Shown here piece after piece: positions 25,261 through 34,987 of a DNA stretch of 64,000 bases (within the stretch, counting starts at the first letter, position 1; every line of letters begins with the position of its first letter). A program made the translations under genes and the position numbers. The DNA comes from PALSA-188 sp963720075 (GTDB lineage: Bacteria > Acidobacteriota > Terriglobia > Terriglobales > Acidobacteriaceae), in NCBI GenBank assembly GCA_963720075.1, contig CAVREG010000013.1, positions 1 through 64,000 on the forward strand. Reading direction: 5' to 3'. The notes under the pieces are model-generated. The model saw only the letters and a program-made list of their open reading frames with translations. It ran no database searches and had not been told where the DNA came from.

Positions 25261-25289
25261 AAGTGTGGCGCGGGCGTCGTCGTCCGCGA
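25261..25289. repeat. GC-rich hairpin, GTGTGGCGCGGGCG type
   Basis: AAGTGTGGCGCGGGCG followed by TCGTCGTCCGCG. A near copy lies at 47852-47880. Here it is in the 240-bp gap upstream of the czc operon. Confidence 0.65.
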
Positions 25290-25364
25290 ATAGTTTATGC
25301 GCTCATATGACCGTTTGGGCCAGAAGGTAGTTGTAAAGAGGTTCGTTTTAACCAATGAACCGCA

Positions 25365-26723
25365 TCACCCGATTGACAGCGCTTGGGGTGATTGATCCGC
25401 AAACGCGGGATTCGGCCCATAAACGGAGTGAAAGCCGGCCTTCTTGAGGCCAATTCCGACTTCGCGGTTGCGCATGAAGGTATTCCACACCAGTTGCGTC
25501 CGCGCATTTTCAGCCATGAGCATGCCAATGCCTACATCAATTCCGAGCACATCCGAACTGGCCCAACCCGTCAGGGGATTAAAAGCGTCCACAAAGCCGT
25601 AGCGCTTCCAAATCTGCCGGCCGTAGTAGCCCCGTAAATTTCTCAGCACTTCGTAAGCTTCGTTGTACAGAAACGGCAAAGACCCTGCCGATGCCGCTGG
25701 AACGATAGTTCCATCAATCGGGCCTTGCATCGGAGGTCCGCCCCACGCGACATAGCCGGCGGACGAATCCGAAGCAGTAATTCCCCATACGTCCTCGGAG
25801 TAACAGGGAAAGTTCGTATTCAATGAGGCACAAAACTGCCGATGAGCCTGCGATGCGATGACCGAATTTTCAAAATAGTTTGTGTACTGATCCCGCTTGT
25901 TTCGGAAATCGAACCACGCGTGCGAAAACTGGTGAACGAATAAAGGCGACGGTGTCGAGATATACCGATAATCTCCATAGACCATCTGCGGCCGCCGAAT
26001 ACTCTGCCAGCAGGACGGAGGAATTGGATGAGTTGACGAGCCTATCGCCAGAAGATAGAGCATCATTGACTCGCAATAAGCATCCCAGCGCAGCGGGCTG
26101 AAGCCAAATTCTGGAGTCCAGTCCAGAGCGAACGTTGTGCCCTTATTCAGTGCCCAAGGCCATTCCACGCGGTTATACAAAATCGTTGCATCGCGGCGAA
26201 TTTGAGCGTCGTCGAAATACTCGCGGCACGTCAGAACGCCGCAAAGCAATATCGCCATGTCAATGGGAGAGATTTCCGATCCGACGCTACGTTTCCCCGA
26301 GTCCATCTCCACAAAGTGATAAAGAAAGCCATGCACTGTGGGGGCCTGATGAGCCAGAAAGTGGAGCGCCTTGCGTACTCTGGAAGTAATCTCGGCGCGG
26401 GGACGATAACTTCGCTCTTGTCCAATACAGAGGGCGGTCAGCCCGAAGCCCGTCGCGGCGATGCTGCTTCCCATTCGCTTATCGCCGCCATCAGCGTTAG
26501 CACGATCACGAACTAGTCCCGTGTGCGGGTTGGCTTCGTTCCAAAAGAACTCGAATGACGCGCGCTGCAGGTCGTCCAAAAGTTGGGTGCTGGGATCACT
26601 ACGATCACTGTCCGAATCGTTGGAGCCAAGCAGGACCTGCGAGGCAAAGCCCTTGCGAAGGAGAGGGAACATCGCAGCGCTCGTCGCTGCTGTTTTCAAA
26701 AATTGACGGCGATTCCACATCAT
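25365..26723 (-). CDS. Glycoamylase-domain protein, GH144-like, exported
   Basis: 452 residues. NRRQFLK near the N-terminus plus a hydrophobic stretch suggests Tat export. The body matches the glycoamylase domain (PF10091) group: LLDDLQRASFEFFWNEANP, GFGLTALCIG, DWTPEFGFSPLRWDAYCESM, HQFSHAWFDFRN, WGITASDSSAGYVAWGGPP, then GWASSDVLGIDVGIGMLMAEN. Characterised GH144 relatives are endo-beta-1,2-glucanases. The nearby cyclic beta-1,2-glucan-synthase-like gene supports this substrate, but it is inference; related genes also act on other beta-glucans. Acidic residues in EFGFSPLRWDAYCE are candidate catalytic ones. Confidence 0.82.
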   Translation of the reverse strand: MMWNRRQFLKTAATSAAMFPLLRKGFASQVLLGSNDSDSDRSDPSTQLLDDLQRASFEFFWNEANPHTGLVRDRANADGGDKRMGSSIAATGFGLTALCIGQERSYRPRAEITSRVRKALHFLAHQAPTVHGFLYHFVEMDSGKRSVGSEISPIDMAILLCGVLTCREYFDDAQIRRDATILYNRVEWPWALNKGTTFALDWTPEFGFSPLRWDAYCESMMLYLLAIGSSTHPIPPSCWQSIRRPQMVYGDYRYISTPSPLFVHQFSHAWFDFRNKRDQYTNYFENSVIASQAHRQFCASLNTNFPCYSEDVWGITASDSSAGYVAWGGPPMQGPIDGTIVPAASAGSLPFLYNEAYEVLRNLRGYYGRQIWKRYGFVDAFNPLTGWASSDVLGIDVGIGMLMAENARTQLVWNTFMRNREVGIGLKKAGFHSVYGPNPAFADQSPQALSIG

Positions 26724-27002
26724 TAAACAGGTCTTTCCTTAAGGTTTCCAGCTAGCTAGAAGGGGGTACTTGTATTATGCGCGATAGGCCCCGATAGATG
26801 CACATATCGTTGGGCCACTATGCATTTTTTTCTCTCTACAGTGAAAAATTTGCACGCCGCGACCGACGCGGCGAAAGTCCCAACGTGGAAAGGTAGGCAA
26901 ACTAGATCGCGGAGTCAATAGAAATACCAACGCTAGACATCACGGGTAATGTAGGCGGTCTGTTTCACCGGCCTCTTGCTGCAACACTTTGGTCGGCTCG
27001 GT

Positions 27003-27491
27003 CTAGATAGGCTCTGTGCTCTTCGCCTCAGCAACGTTTGAAGGCTCGTCCGAGAATGTCTTACCCGGTTCGAAAGCAGCCTTTTCATACCCATCGCCCG
27101 CTCTTCGGATGGCGTCGTGCCAACCATCATCCCATGTGATACGGGCCTCGCCATCCACCACAGTCCACGTGCCATGGGCTGCCCCGAGAGTCTTTTTCGC
27201 TTCACCATTGCGCAGGAGTGTGATCAGAAATGTTCCCCCACCTCCGTCGCCGACCTTCCATTTCCCAACAAAATGGCCGGGCCACGTGCCGGTAGCGGTA
27301 GTTGAAGGCCCGGCGAATTCTATGCGGGCAACGTCGGCCATCGGGATACTCTGCTGATGCCCGTCTTTAAAAACAATAACCATGGTGTGGTCGTCGCCGC
27401 GGGAAGCGGGCTTGCTCTTGGAGGACGCAGCGAAGACCGTGATCGCCAAGGCCCCCACGACAAAAAGAATACCGACAACAACCTTACGCAT
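27003..27491 (-). CDS. Secreted hypothetical protein
   Basis: 162 residues with a signal peptide (KVVVGILFVVGALAITVFAA). The mature part is a small beta-rich domain: DDHTMVIVFKDGHQQSIPMADVARIEFAG, then GHFVGKWKVGDGGGGTFLITLLRNGEAKKTLG, resembling repeated antiparallel strands that end GTWTVVDGEARITWDDGW. AGGAGG with good spacing precedes the ATG at 27491. No function known. The 280-bp gap to the GH144-like gene and the 287-bp gap to the ABC exporter hold no other gene I can support. Confidence 0.75.
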   Translation of the reverse strand: MRKVVVGILFVVGALAITVFAASSKSKPASRGDDHTMVIVFKDGHQQSIPMADVARIEFAGPSTTATGTWPGHFVGKWKVGDGGGGTFLITLLRNGEAKKTLGAAHGTWTVVDGEARITWDDGWHDAIRRAGDGYEKAAFEPGKTFSDEPSNVAEAKSTEPI

Positions 27492-27778
27492 GAATTCCTC
27501 CTGGCAGCTACAGGGAATGCCGACAGTTTATTGTACGGCGTTTGCCGCCTAGCAGTTCCAATTGCCCGTTATGCGCATTTCTATCGGCTGTTTGAAGGGG
27601 AATGCGTAGAACCGGCCCACCGAAATACAACAACTCCGGAACTAGTCCTAAGTATGTGTTAAAACAAACCTTACAGGTTACTAGGGCATCCTTACTTCGG
27701 GCGTCTATCTCGTCTTGTCCATCGTACTCAAGACATTTGACCTCCCAAGTAAGAACCGCGAATTTTTGAGCACTGAAT

Positions 27779-29599
27779 ATGGCGAAGCCTGAGGGTTTTC
27801 GAAGCAGTTGGCAGGAGCGATTGGCCGCGCTTCGCAATGTTCCGCCTGTGCTTAAAATTGTATGGCAGTCCGGCCCCGCCGTCGTAACGTTCGGATTAGT
27901 GTCCCGGGTTTTTGCCTCGCTCTTTCCGCTTGCGCTTCTGTGGGTTCCAAAATTAATTCTGGACCGCATCGTCCATGCCCGCTCGTCTCACCAGTCGCTC
28001 GGTCCCCATTTTTGGTGGCTCGTAGGTACTGAATTTTTATTGGCTCTCCTGACCAGCGTATTGGCTCGAGCCATTGATTATTCTGACTCACTCCTGGCCG
28101 ACAAATATATGCGGCACGTGAGCATTCAAGTAATGAAGCACGCCGCCGAACTGGATCTGATCGCCTACGAGGACCCCGTCTTTTACGACCGCCTCGAGCG
28201 GGCGCGCGTGCAGGCCACCGATCGCCTGGGAATGATTCAGCAAATTGGACAGTTGGTGCAGTTGGTCATCACTACCCTCACTCTCTCTGTCACAATCATC
28301 ATCTATTCGCCGTGGCTGATATTGTTGCTCGTGGGCGGGGTCATTCCCGCGTTTTTGGGCGAGAGTCATTTTGCCTTCCTGGGCTACGCCAAGAATTTTC
28401 GCCAGACGCCAGTCCGGCGCCAGTTGGATTATCTGCGCGTCGTCGGGGGCAGCAAAGAGGCTGCCAAGGAACTCAAACTCTTCGGCTTGGCGGATTTTCT
28501 TACCAACCGGTTTACCAAGCTGTCAGACCAGATTTACGAAGAGAACGTTGGTCTGTCTCGTCGCAAACTGATTGCGGGCGGCTTTCTTTCGATCATCGCC
28601 ACGGCAGGCTACTACTCAGCCTACGTGATCGTTATCTGGCGCACTGTGACCGGAGTATTTTCCATTGGCACCTGGTATCTGCTTTCCGGAGCGATTTTGC
28701 AAGCAAGCAACAACATTCAGCAAATTTTCTCCACGGTGTCTGGAATCGCCGATCAGGCTTTGTTCCTCACCGACCTACTGGCGTTTTTCGAGATGCAACC
28801 AACTATTCGTTCCAAGCCGAACGCGCTTCCTGCCCCCAGCCCAATCAAGCGCGGGTTCGAATTTCGCAACGTTTCTTTCAGCTATCCCGGGAGCCCGCGG
28901 CTGATTCTCAACCGCTTGAACTTCCACTTGCATCCTGGCGAGCGCGTTGCTCTTATCGGTGAAAACGGCCAGGGCAAGACCACTATCGTGAAGTTGATCA
29001 CTCGTCTTTACGATCCCACCGAAGGTCAAATCCTGCTCGATGGTATAGACCTTCGTGAATACAACCTCGAAGATCTTTATCGCGAGATCGGAGTCATCTT
29101 TCAGGATTTCATGCGGTATGAAATGACAGCCCGTGAAAACATTGCGGTGGGCCAGATTGACGAACTAAGTAACCTTAAGCTGCTCCAAACTGCGTCCCAT
29201 AAAAGTCTCGCTGATCAGGTTATTGGAAAGCTCCCGCTTCAATATGAGCAAATGTTGGGACGCCGCTTTGACGGAGGAGTTGACCTGTCCGGCGGCGAGT
29301 GGCAGAAAATCGCCCTGGCCCGAGCTTACTTGCGCAATGCCCAACTGCTTATTCTTGACGAGCCGACCGCGGCTCTGGATGCCCGCAGCGAGTTCGAGGT
29401 CTTCCATCGTTTCGCGGAACTCACCGCTGGAAAAATGGCACTGTTCATCTCACACAGATTTTCAACTGTTCGAATGGCCGACAGAATCGTCGTGCTCGAA
29501 AACGGAAACATCGCGGAAGACGGGAATCATGAACAGCTATCGCGCCTTGGAGGACGCTACGCCGAGATGTTCGAAATGCAGGCCGCCAGTTACCGTTAG
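27779..29599 (+). CDS. ABC exporter, fused membrane and ATPase domains
   Basis: 606 residues: six-helix membrane domain (about 30-330) and nucleotide-binding domain (350-600). Walker A GENGQGKT starts at 394, the signature LSGGEWQK at 503, Walker B LLILDEP at 523 and the H-loop in LFISHR near 559. Half-transporter that should act as a homodimer. It ends 12 bp before the glucan-synthase-like gene, so they form one operon. The analogous neighbour in rhizobia is the beta-1,2-glucan exporter NdvA/ChvA, but this sequence does not by itself identify the substrate; lipid or peptide exporters look alike. Confidence 0.9.
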   Translation: MAKPEGFRSSWQERLAALRNVPPVLKIVWQSGPAVVTFGLVSRVFASLFPLALLWVPKLILDRIVHARSSHQSLGPHFWWLVGTEFLLALLTSVLARAIDYSDSLLADKYMRHVSIQVMKHAAELDLIAYEDPVFYDRLERARVQATDRLGMIQQIGQLVQLVITTLTLSVTIIIYSPWLILLLVGGVIPAFLGESHFAFLGYAKNFRQTPVRRQLDYLRVVGGSKEAAKELKLFGLADFLTNRFTKLSDQIYEENVGLSRRKLIAGGFLSIIATAGYYSAYVIVIWRTVTGVFSIGTWYLLSGAILQASNNIQQIFSTVSGIADQALFLTDLLAFFEMQPTIRSKPNALPAPSPIKRGFEFRNVSFSYPGSPRLILNRLNFHLHPGERVALIGENGQGKTTIVKLITRLYDPTEGQILLDGIDLREYNLEDLYREIGVIFQDFMRYEMTARENIAVGQIDELSNLKLLQTASHKSLADQVIGKLPLQYEQMLGRRFDGGVDLSGGEWQKIALARAYLRNAQLLILDEPTAALDARSEFEVFHRFAELTAGKMALFISHRFSTVRMADRIVVLENGNIAEDGNHEQLSRLGGRYAEMFEMQAASYR

Positions 29600-29611
29600 A
29601 CATTCATTTAT

Positions 29612-32600
29612 ATGCCGCAGAATCCTCATCTCGAAACTGTTCACGAAGAAAGAGAACCGCCATCCCGCGTGATGGAAAAGGGCCCGGAATATGATGGACT
29701 GCGTGCACATGCTGCCGACCTTGCGCATAAGCTGCCATGGCATCCAACTGCAAAATCTTCGGATTGGATTGTAAGGAAACGTCGCGCGCTCAACGCGGTT
29801 CTTGCTCCAATTTTGGCTGTGCTCCATCAGCCAGCTCCCAAGACGGAAGTCTCCGACGATTTTCATTGGCTTCACGACAACGTTCGGTTGCTCTACTCAG
29901 AACTCCAAGCGACCGCAGACGCCGTGCAACCGTTGAGCAAAATACCTCATACCACCGCCAATGGGGAGGAAGTTCCGCGCCCAGCAGCTGTAGCCCGCGG
30001 TTTTCTGGTTGCGACAGCCTATGAATTCAGCGAATCCGCATTCACCGCTTACATTCAGACGTTTCAAGAAACCACCCTTCTCAACGTGAAAGAACTCTGG
30101 GCTCTCATCCCATGCATGAAGTTAACCCTCCTGGAAGAACTGGCGATTTGTGGAAAGCAAGTCTTGGCTGACGACCAAGGTCTTTACGGCGCCGCTGTCT
30201 GCATGCGCAGCTTGCGTGACATTAGCGATCTCTCCGGAAAAGAAATCATAGAACCGCTGATTATTTTTGACCAGGTATTGGCGGAAGACCCCGCCGGCGC
30301 TTATGCCCTCATGGATTTTGAAAGCCGCGAACTATACCGAAAGAAAATCGTCGCCATCGCGGATCGCTGCGAGCTCACGGAAATGGCGGTCGCTCAAGAG
30401 GCGCTTGCCCTCGCCCGAGAAGCAGGCACTCGCCAACCGTCCGCCTCCCGGGTAGCCTCACGCCAATCCCACGTCGGCTACTACTTGATCGCCGAAGGCC
30501 GCGAGTTGCTCTACAAGAAAGTGCAATTCAAGCCATCCATCGGTCAGCGCGTGCAACTATTTCTGCGGCGCCATCCAGATGAGTTTTACATTCCAACCAT
30601 TGCCGTGCTCTGTTGTGCGGTTATGTCGGCGATCGTTCTGTTAATGACCGATCCATACAGTTCTCCCAAATTGATTTTCCTCGCGCTGATCGCGTTGCTG
30701 TTGCCCTCATCGCAGAGCGCGGTGGAACTTGTGAACTATCTGACCACGTCGCTATTGCGGGCGGAGATTCTGCCGAAGCTCGATTTCTCAGACGGCATTC
30801 CAGACGATTGCATCACTTTAGTCGCAGTGCCAACGCTGCTACTTAACGAGAAGCAGGTTCGAAGACTGGTGGACGACCTCGAAGTTCGTTTCCTGGGAAA
30901 TCATGATCGCAATCTCCATTTCGTTTTGCTCAGCGATTTGCCGGATTCCGGGCAGCCTTCGAGAGAGGACGATCCTCTCATTGATCTTTGCGCCGAACTC
31001 GTGGAAGCGCTGAACACCAAATACGCTCATCAAAACAGCGGCTCGTTTCTTCTCCTTCATCGCCATCGAGTTTACAATCCGCGCGAAGGCGTTTGGATGG
31101 GCTGGGAGCGGAAGCGCGGCAAGCTGCTCGACCTCAACAAGCTGCTTCGCCAGCAGTACGACAGCTTTCCGGTTAAAGCAGGGAACCTGTCTGTTCTGTC
31201 ACAGGCGCGTTACGTCATCACTCTGGATTCCGATACTGAGCTTCCTCGCGGCTCTGCGCACCGAATGGTGGGAACGCTGGCTCATCCGCTGAATCAGGCA
31301 ATCATTGATCCTGAAAAAAATATCGTTGTCGCGGGATATGGAATCCTGCAGCCAAGAGTGGGGGTAAGCGTTCAGAGCGCCGCGGCATCGCGGCTCGCCA
31401 ATATCTATTCCGGGCAAACTGGATTCGACATTTATACCCGCGCAGTTTCTGACGTATATCAGGATTTATACGGCGAGGGAAGTTTTGCCGGAAAAGGAAT
31501 TTATGAAGTGGACACGGTCCATCAGGTGCTCGACCGTCGCTTTCCGCGAAATGCCTTGCTCAGTCACGATCTGATTGAAGGCGCATATGCGCGCGCCGGC
31601 TTGGTGAGCGATATCGAGGTTATCGAAGATTACCCATCGCATTACAGTGCCCACAACCGCCGTAAGCATCGCTGGCTGCGTGGAGATTGGCAAATCACCG
31701 CGTGGCTGCTCTCGCGCGTGCCAGATGAATCGGGCCGCCTGGTGCGCAATCCCATCGCGCTGGTTTCGCAGTGGAAGATTTTCGACAATCTCCGCCGCAG
31801 TCTGGTCGAACCTGCCACATTTCTTTTACTTTTTCTGGGCTGGCTGGTGCTGCCCGGTAAGCCCGCATACTGGACGCTGGCGACGGTCGCAATTCTCTTT
31901 GTTCCGGCGTGGTTTCGATTCATCTTCGAGCTTATTCGAGCGGCAGCGGAACGCAAATCGCAAATCGCGCGCGACGCTCTCGATTCTCTTTTCACCGCCA
32001 ATGTCGGCGTGCTTCTAACATTGACCTTTGTTGCGCACCAGATGCTCCTCTCGCTCGACGCTGTGGTGAGAACGCTGATCCGGCGATTGGTAACAGGCCG
32101 TCGTCTGCTCGAATGGGAAACCGCAGCAGAAGCTGAACTGGGGAAGAAAAAGCGGACCCCAGTGGATGTTTACATGGACTGGGTTCCCCCGCTGGCATTG
32201 GCGCTGGGCCTGTTGCTTTGGTTCAGCCGCCGAAGCGCTTTCTATGCCGCGCTTCCAATCTTGATTCTTTGGGCGGGAAGCAAATTCATCTCCATGTGGC
32301 TCAACCGTCCGCATCACGCATCTCGCGCCGCGGCTTCGCCGCGAGATGATTCATTCTTGCGGCGCTCCGCCATACGCACATGGCGCTATTTTGCTGAGTT
32401 CAGTACGGAAGAACACAGCTGGCTCATCCCGGATAATCTTCAGGAAAGCCCTCCGACTATTGCGGCGCGGGTTTCGCCGACCAATCTTGGTTTCCTGCTT
32501 AACGCGCGTCAAGTTGCCTGTGAGTTTGGATACCTTACCGTTTCTGAATTTGCGGAGCAGACACTTCGCACCCTCTCCACGGCCGCCAAGCTTACAAAAT

Positions 32601-34129
32601 GTCAAGGTCATCTGCTCAATTGGTATGACACGCGGTCCCTGGCTCCGCTGACGCCGGCTTTCGTTTCTTCCGTGGATAGCGGGAATCTGGTTGCATCGCT
32701 CTGGGCGCTCCAACAAGGCGTGCTCGATGTATTGCGGCGTCCGCTCCTGCAACCCGCGCTTGCTGAGGGGTTCGTGGATTACCTTCGCATTTTGTCGGAT
32801 CTTAATGCCTTTCCGCGCAAGCGCATCAACGCTTTTCGAGAAGATATTCGGGAAGACTGGCTGCAATCCGTCCTCAAATTCCCAGATTCATCTCTGGCCG
32901 ACCCGGCGTCGCCTCCAAAATCGAAGCGCGAGATAGACGCCCAATGGTTTCGCCGCGAGGCGCGTCTGCGCCTCGAGAGCATCCGGCAAACTGTTCGCTT
33001 GTCTGCCCCATGGTTGCTGCCGGAGTTCAGCTCGTTACGAAACGACGCAGCAATCAACGCGAGAACGGGATGGGATATTCTCGCCCTGGAACGAGTTCCT
33101 GATTTCATTGACGCGCTCAGTTCTCGACTGGTGACAGCACTTCGTTCGGCGTCAGGCAAAGATCAAAATGCTCTCTATGTGCAATTGCAGGATTTGCTTC
33201 CAGAGGCTTTGCAGCATGTGCGTGGCCTGATTGGCGATCTTCTCAAGATAAATAACACCGCCGCCCAACTCGCTGACGACATGGACTTCAAGTTTCTCCT
33301 CCATCCGAAGCGAAAGCTATTGTCAGTAGGATTTGACGTTGAATCCGAGCAGTTGAATCCCGCTTGCTATGATCTGCTGGCTTCCGAATCTTGCATCGCT
33401 CTTTTCATCGCGATTGCTAAAGACGACATTCCGCAAGAAAGCTGGTTTCTGCTTGGACGCGCTCATGTCGTGGATCACGGGCATCCTGTACTACTCTCGT
33501 GGACCGGGACCATGTTCGAATACCTGATGCCAGCGTTATGGATGCGCACGTTTCCTGATACATTACTTCAACGTTCCCGTTCCGCCTCAGTTCGCGCCCA
33601 ACAAGCTTTCACTGCTTCCAGAGACATTCCGTGGGGAATCTCAGAGGCAGCTTACAGCCGCACCGATGAAACCGGAAACTATCAGTATTACGCCTTCGGG
33701 ATTCCTTCGCTCGCTCTGCGGAAGGGCGAACTGAGCGCAACGGTCATCTCGCCGTACTCAACATTTTTGGCGTTGACCATCGAAGCAACCGCGGCCCTCC
33801 GAAACCTGCGCAGAATGGCGAAGCAGCGTTGGGTGGGTCCATATGGATTCTACGAGTCGGTTGACTTCGATCCCGCAAAGCCTCCGTCCCCGACATGGAA
33901 GAGCAGATGGAAAAATTTGTCTAGCAGGGATCACCCGGAGGTCGTGCGCTGTTGGATGGCTCATCATCAGGGCATGATTTTCCTGTCCATCGCAAATTTT
34001 CTGCACCATGATGTCGTTCAACGATGGTTCCACAGCGATCCGCGCGTGCAAGCGACAGAACTGCTTTTGCAAGAAAAGCCTGTGTCTCACGTGCGCACCA
34101 ATGATGGCTACGGAACCGCCGCGGCTTGA
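29612..34129 (+). CDS. Cyclic beta-1,2-glucan-synthase-like protein without the GH94 domain
   Basis: 1505 residues. N-terminal helical region (1-320), two membrane helices (about 326-378), a GT84-type glycosyltransferase domain with DSD at 539-541, HDLIEG at 652 and RRKHRWLRGDWQ at 683, then further membrane segments (about 731-900). The C-terminal third contains the glycoamylase-like cyclisation/transglycosylation domain (now GH189): WGISEAAYSRTD with Glu1345 and ends MAHHQGMIFLSIANFL. Synthases of this type in Brucella and Rhizobium are about 2800 residues and finish with a GH94 phosphorylase domain that controls ring length. Here the reading frame stops before it, and no GH94 sequence follows. 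It could make linear or differently sized glucan. Confidence 0.85.
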   Translation: MPQNPHLETVHEEREPPSRVMEKGPEYDGLRAHAADLAHKLPWHPTAKSSDWIVRKRRALNAVLAPILAVLHQPAPKTEVSDDFHWLHDNVRLLYSELQATADAVQPLSKIPHTTANGEEVPRPAAVARGFLVATAYEFSESAFTAYIQTFQETTLLNVKELWALIPCMKLTLLEELAICGKQVLADDQGLYGAAVCMRSLRDISDLSGKEIIEPLIIFDQVLAEDPAGAYALMDFESRELYRKKIVAIADRCELTEMAVAQEALALAREAGTRQPSASRVASRQSHVGYYLIAEGRELLYKKVQFKPSIGQRVQLFLRRHPDEFYIPTIAVLCCAVMSAIVLLMTDPYSSPKLIFLALIALLLPSSQSAVELVNYLTTSLLRAEILPKLDFSDGIPDDCITLVAVPTLLLNEKQVRRLVDDLEVRFLGNHDRNLHFVLLSDLPDSGQPSREDDPLIDLCAELVEALNTKYAHQNSGSFLLLHRHRVYNPREGVWMGWERKRGKLLDLNKLLRQQYDSFPVKAGNLSVLSQARYVITLDSDTELPRGSAHRMVGTLAHPLNQAIIDPEKNIVVAGYGILQPRVGVSVQSAAASRLANIYSGQTGFDIYTRAVSDVYQDLYGEGSFAGKGIYEVDTVHQVLDRRFPRNALLSHDLIEGAYARAGLVSDIEVIEDYPSHYSAHNRRKHRWLRGDWQITAWLLSRVPDESGRLVRNPIALVSQWKIFDNLRRSLVEPATFLLLFLGWLVLPGKPAYWTLATVAILFVPAWFRFIFELIRAAAERKSQIARDALDSLFTANVGVLLTLTFVAHQMLLSLDAVVRTLIRRLVTGRRLLEWETAAEAELGKKKRTPVDVYMDWVPPLALALGLLLWFSRRSAFYAALPILILWAGSKFISMWLNRPHHASRAAASPRDDSFLRRSAIRTWRYFAEFSTEEHSWLIPDNLQESPPTIAARVSPTNLGFLLNARQVACEFGYLTVSEFAEQTLRTLSTAAKLTKCQGHLLNWYDTRSLAPLTPAFVSSVDSGNLVASLWALQQGVLDVLRRPLLQPALAEGFVDYLRILSDLNAFPRKRINAFREDIREDWLQSVLKFPDSSLADPASPPKSKREIDAQWFRREARLRLESIRQTVRLSAPWLLPEFSSLRNDAAINARTGWDILALERVPDFIDALSSRLVTALRSASGKDQNALYVQLQDLLPEALQHVRGLIGDLLKINNTAAQLADDMDFKFLLHPKRKLLSVGFDVESEQLNPACYDLLASESCIALFIAIAKDDIPQESWFLLGRAHVVDHGHPVLLSWTGTMFEYLMPALWMRTFPDTLLQRSRSASVRAQQAFTASRDIPWGISEAAYSRTDETGNYQYYAFGIPSLALRKGELSATVISPYSTFLALTIEATAALRNLRRMAKQRWVGPYGFYESVDFDPAKPPSPTWKSRWKNLSSRDHPEVVRCWMAHHQGMIFLSIANFLHHDVVQRWFHSDPRVQATELLLQEKPVSHVRTNDGYGTAAA

Positions 34130-34405
34130 GGGGTTGATCTCGCGGATACTAGGTTCAGCCCGGCGCCCGAGCAGGACTACTGCCAATCCCGCACGCGCCG
34201 GATTCTTGAAGAAGCCTTCCCAATTGTCCCCCCCAATCCATTAACGTTGCCGGGATATCGGCGTGACATGAATAGCCAGTGTCAGGAATCTTCGGGCAGC
34301 ATGGTATGGGTCTGACGCCCTAGCCGGCAGAACAAAGTCTGGACAAGTCGGGGGGCTTGCGTCATCTGACATCGAGTTTACAAATGGTAGAGTTATTCTG
34401 TTTGA

Positions 34406-34552
34406 ATGAATTCGATGATTAACCCGATTCAACCGAAAGCCAGCGTTCCGCCCATTCCACTTGGCTGCTTGGCCATGGTGTTTCTTCTTCCGCTACGGAT
34501 TCTGTGGCTGCCTGTAAGCCGAATTGGGCGTCTGGCAAAGAATTCCGGCTAA
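34406..34552 (+). CDS. Possible 48-residue membrane peptide
   Basis: ATG at 34406 opens a frame ending TAA at 34552. The product has one hydrophobic helix (LGCLAMVFLLPLRILWLPV) and a basic end RIGRLAKNSG. No clear ribosome-binding site. The rest of the 436-bp gap (34130-34565) shows no other gene. Could be chance. Confidence 0.25.
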   Translation: MNSMINPIQPKASVPPIPLGCLAMVFLLPLRILWLPVSRIGRLAKNSG

Positions 34553-34565
34553 GGCACATAATCCG

Positions 34566-34808
34566 TCACGCAATGCGCCGCCTAAATTCCTTCGCAGAAC
34601 TCGGGACAGCCGGCTTTGCGTGAGGCTCTCTCATATGCGCCAGGAAGCACGCAGCACATAAAGTGTCTTCGCATAGGTCGCAGGATTCGGCATGGAGATC
34701 GCAAAGAGGCGTCCCACACTCGCAACATTCCTCGCTGGAGTCCTTGCCGCACGGATAGCCCGATGCATCCTGCGAATTTCTCACAAAAACAATTTCGCAG
34801 CGGCTCAC
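34566..34808 (-). CDS. Cys-rich zinc-binding small protein
   Basis: 80 residues. The GTG at 34808 is chosen because AAGGAGC lies just upstream; a TTG at 34826 would place that ribosome-binding site inside the gene. The middle contains CGKDSSEECCECGTPLCDLH then AESCDLCEDTLCAACFLAH, nine Cys and two His in B-box/zinc-ribbon spacing, able to bind two zinc ions. The N-terminus CEIVFVRNSQDASGYPC resembles a family I recall from other acidobacteria, of unknown role. Confidence 0.72.
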   Translation of the reverse strand: MSRCEIVFVRNSQDASGYPCGKDSSEECCECGTPLCDLHAESCDLCEDTLCAACFLAHMREPHAKPAVPSSAKEFRRRIA

Positions 34809-34987
34809 AATGCTCCTTAGTTTCAAAGCCCCATCATTCTTACAATCTGGATGCTATATCGCCGCCGTGCTGCTCATGCTGCGGCGCGCTTGCTACCAGA
34901 TAGAGACGTTTAGATGCGCGACGCATCGCGTGCGATATTGATCGAACCCTGGGTCCTTCCTCCAGCTTTAGCTGGAAGCAGGCGCAA

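Noticed and set aside
27779..29599. Naming the ABC exporter ndvA
   Set aside because: Only its position next to the glucan-synthase-like gene supports this; no substrate-specific residues can be read.
34130..34405. Remains of the missing GH94 domain downstream of the glucan synthase
   Set aside because: All three plus-strand frames were read; no GH94-like segment is present.
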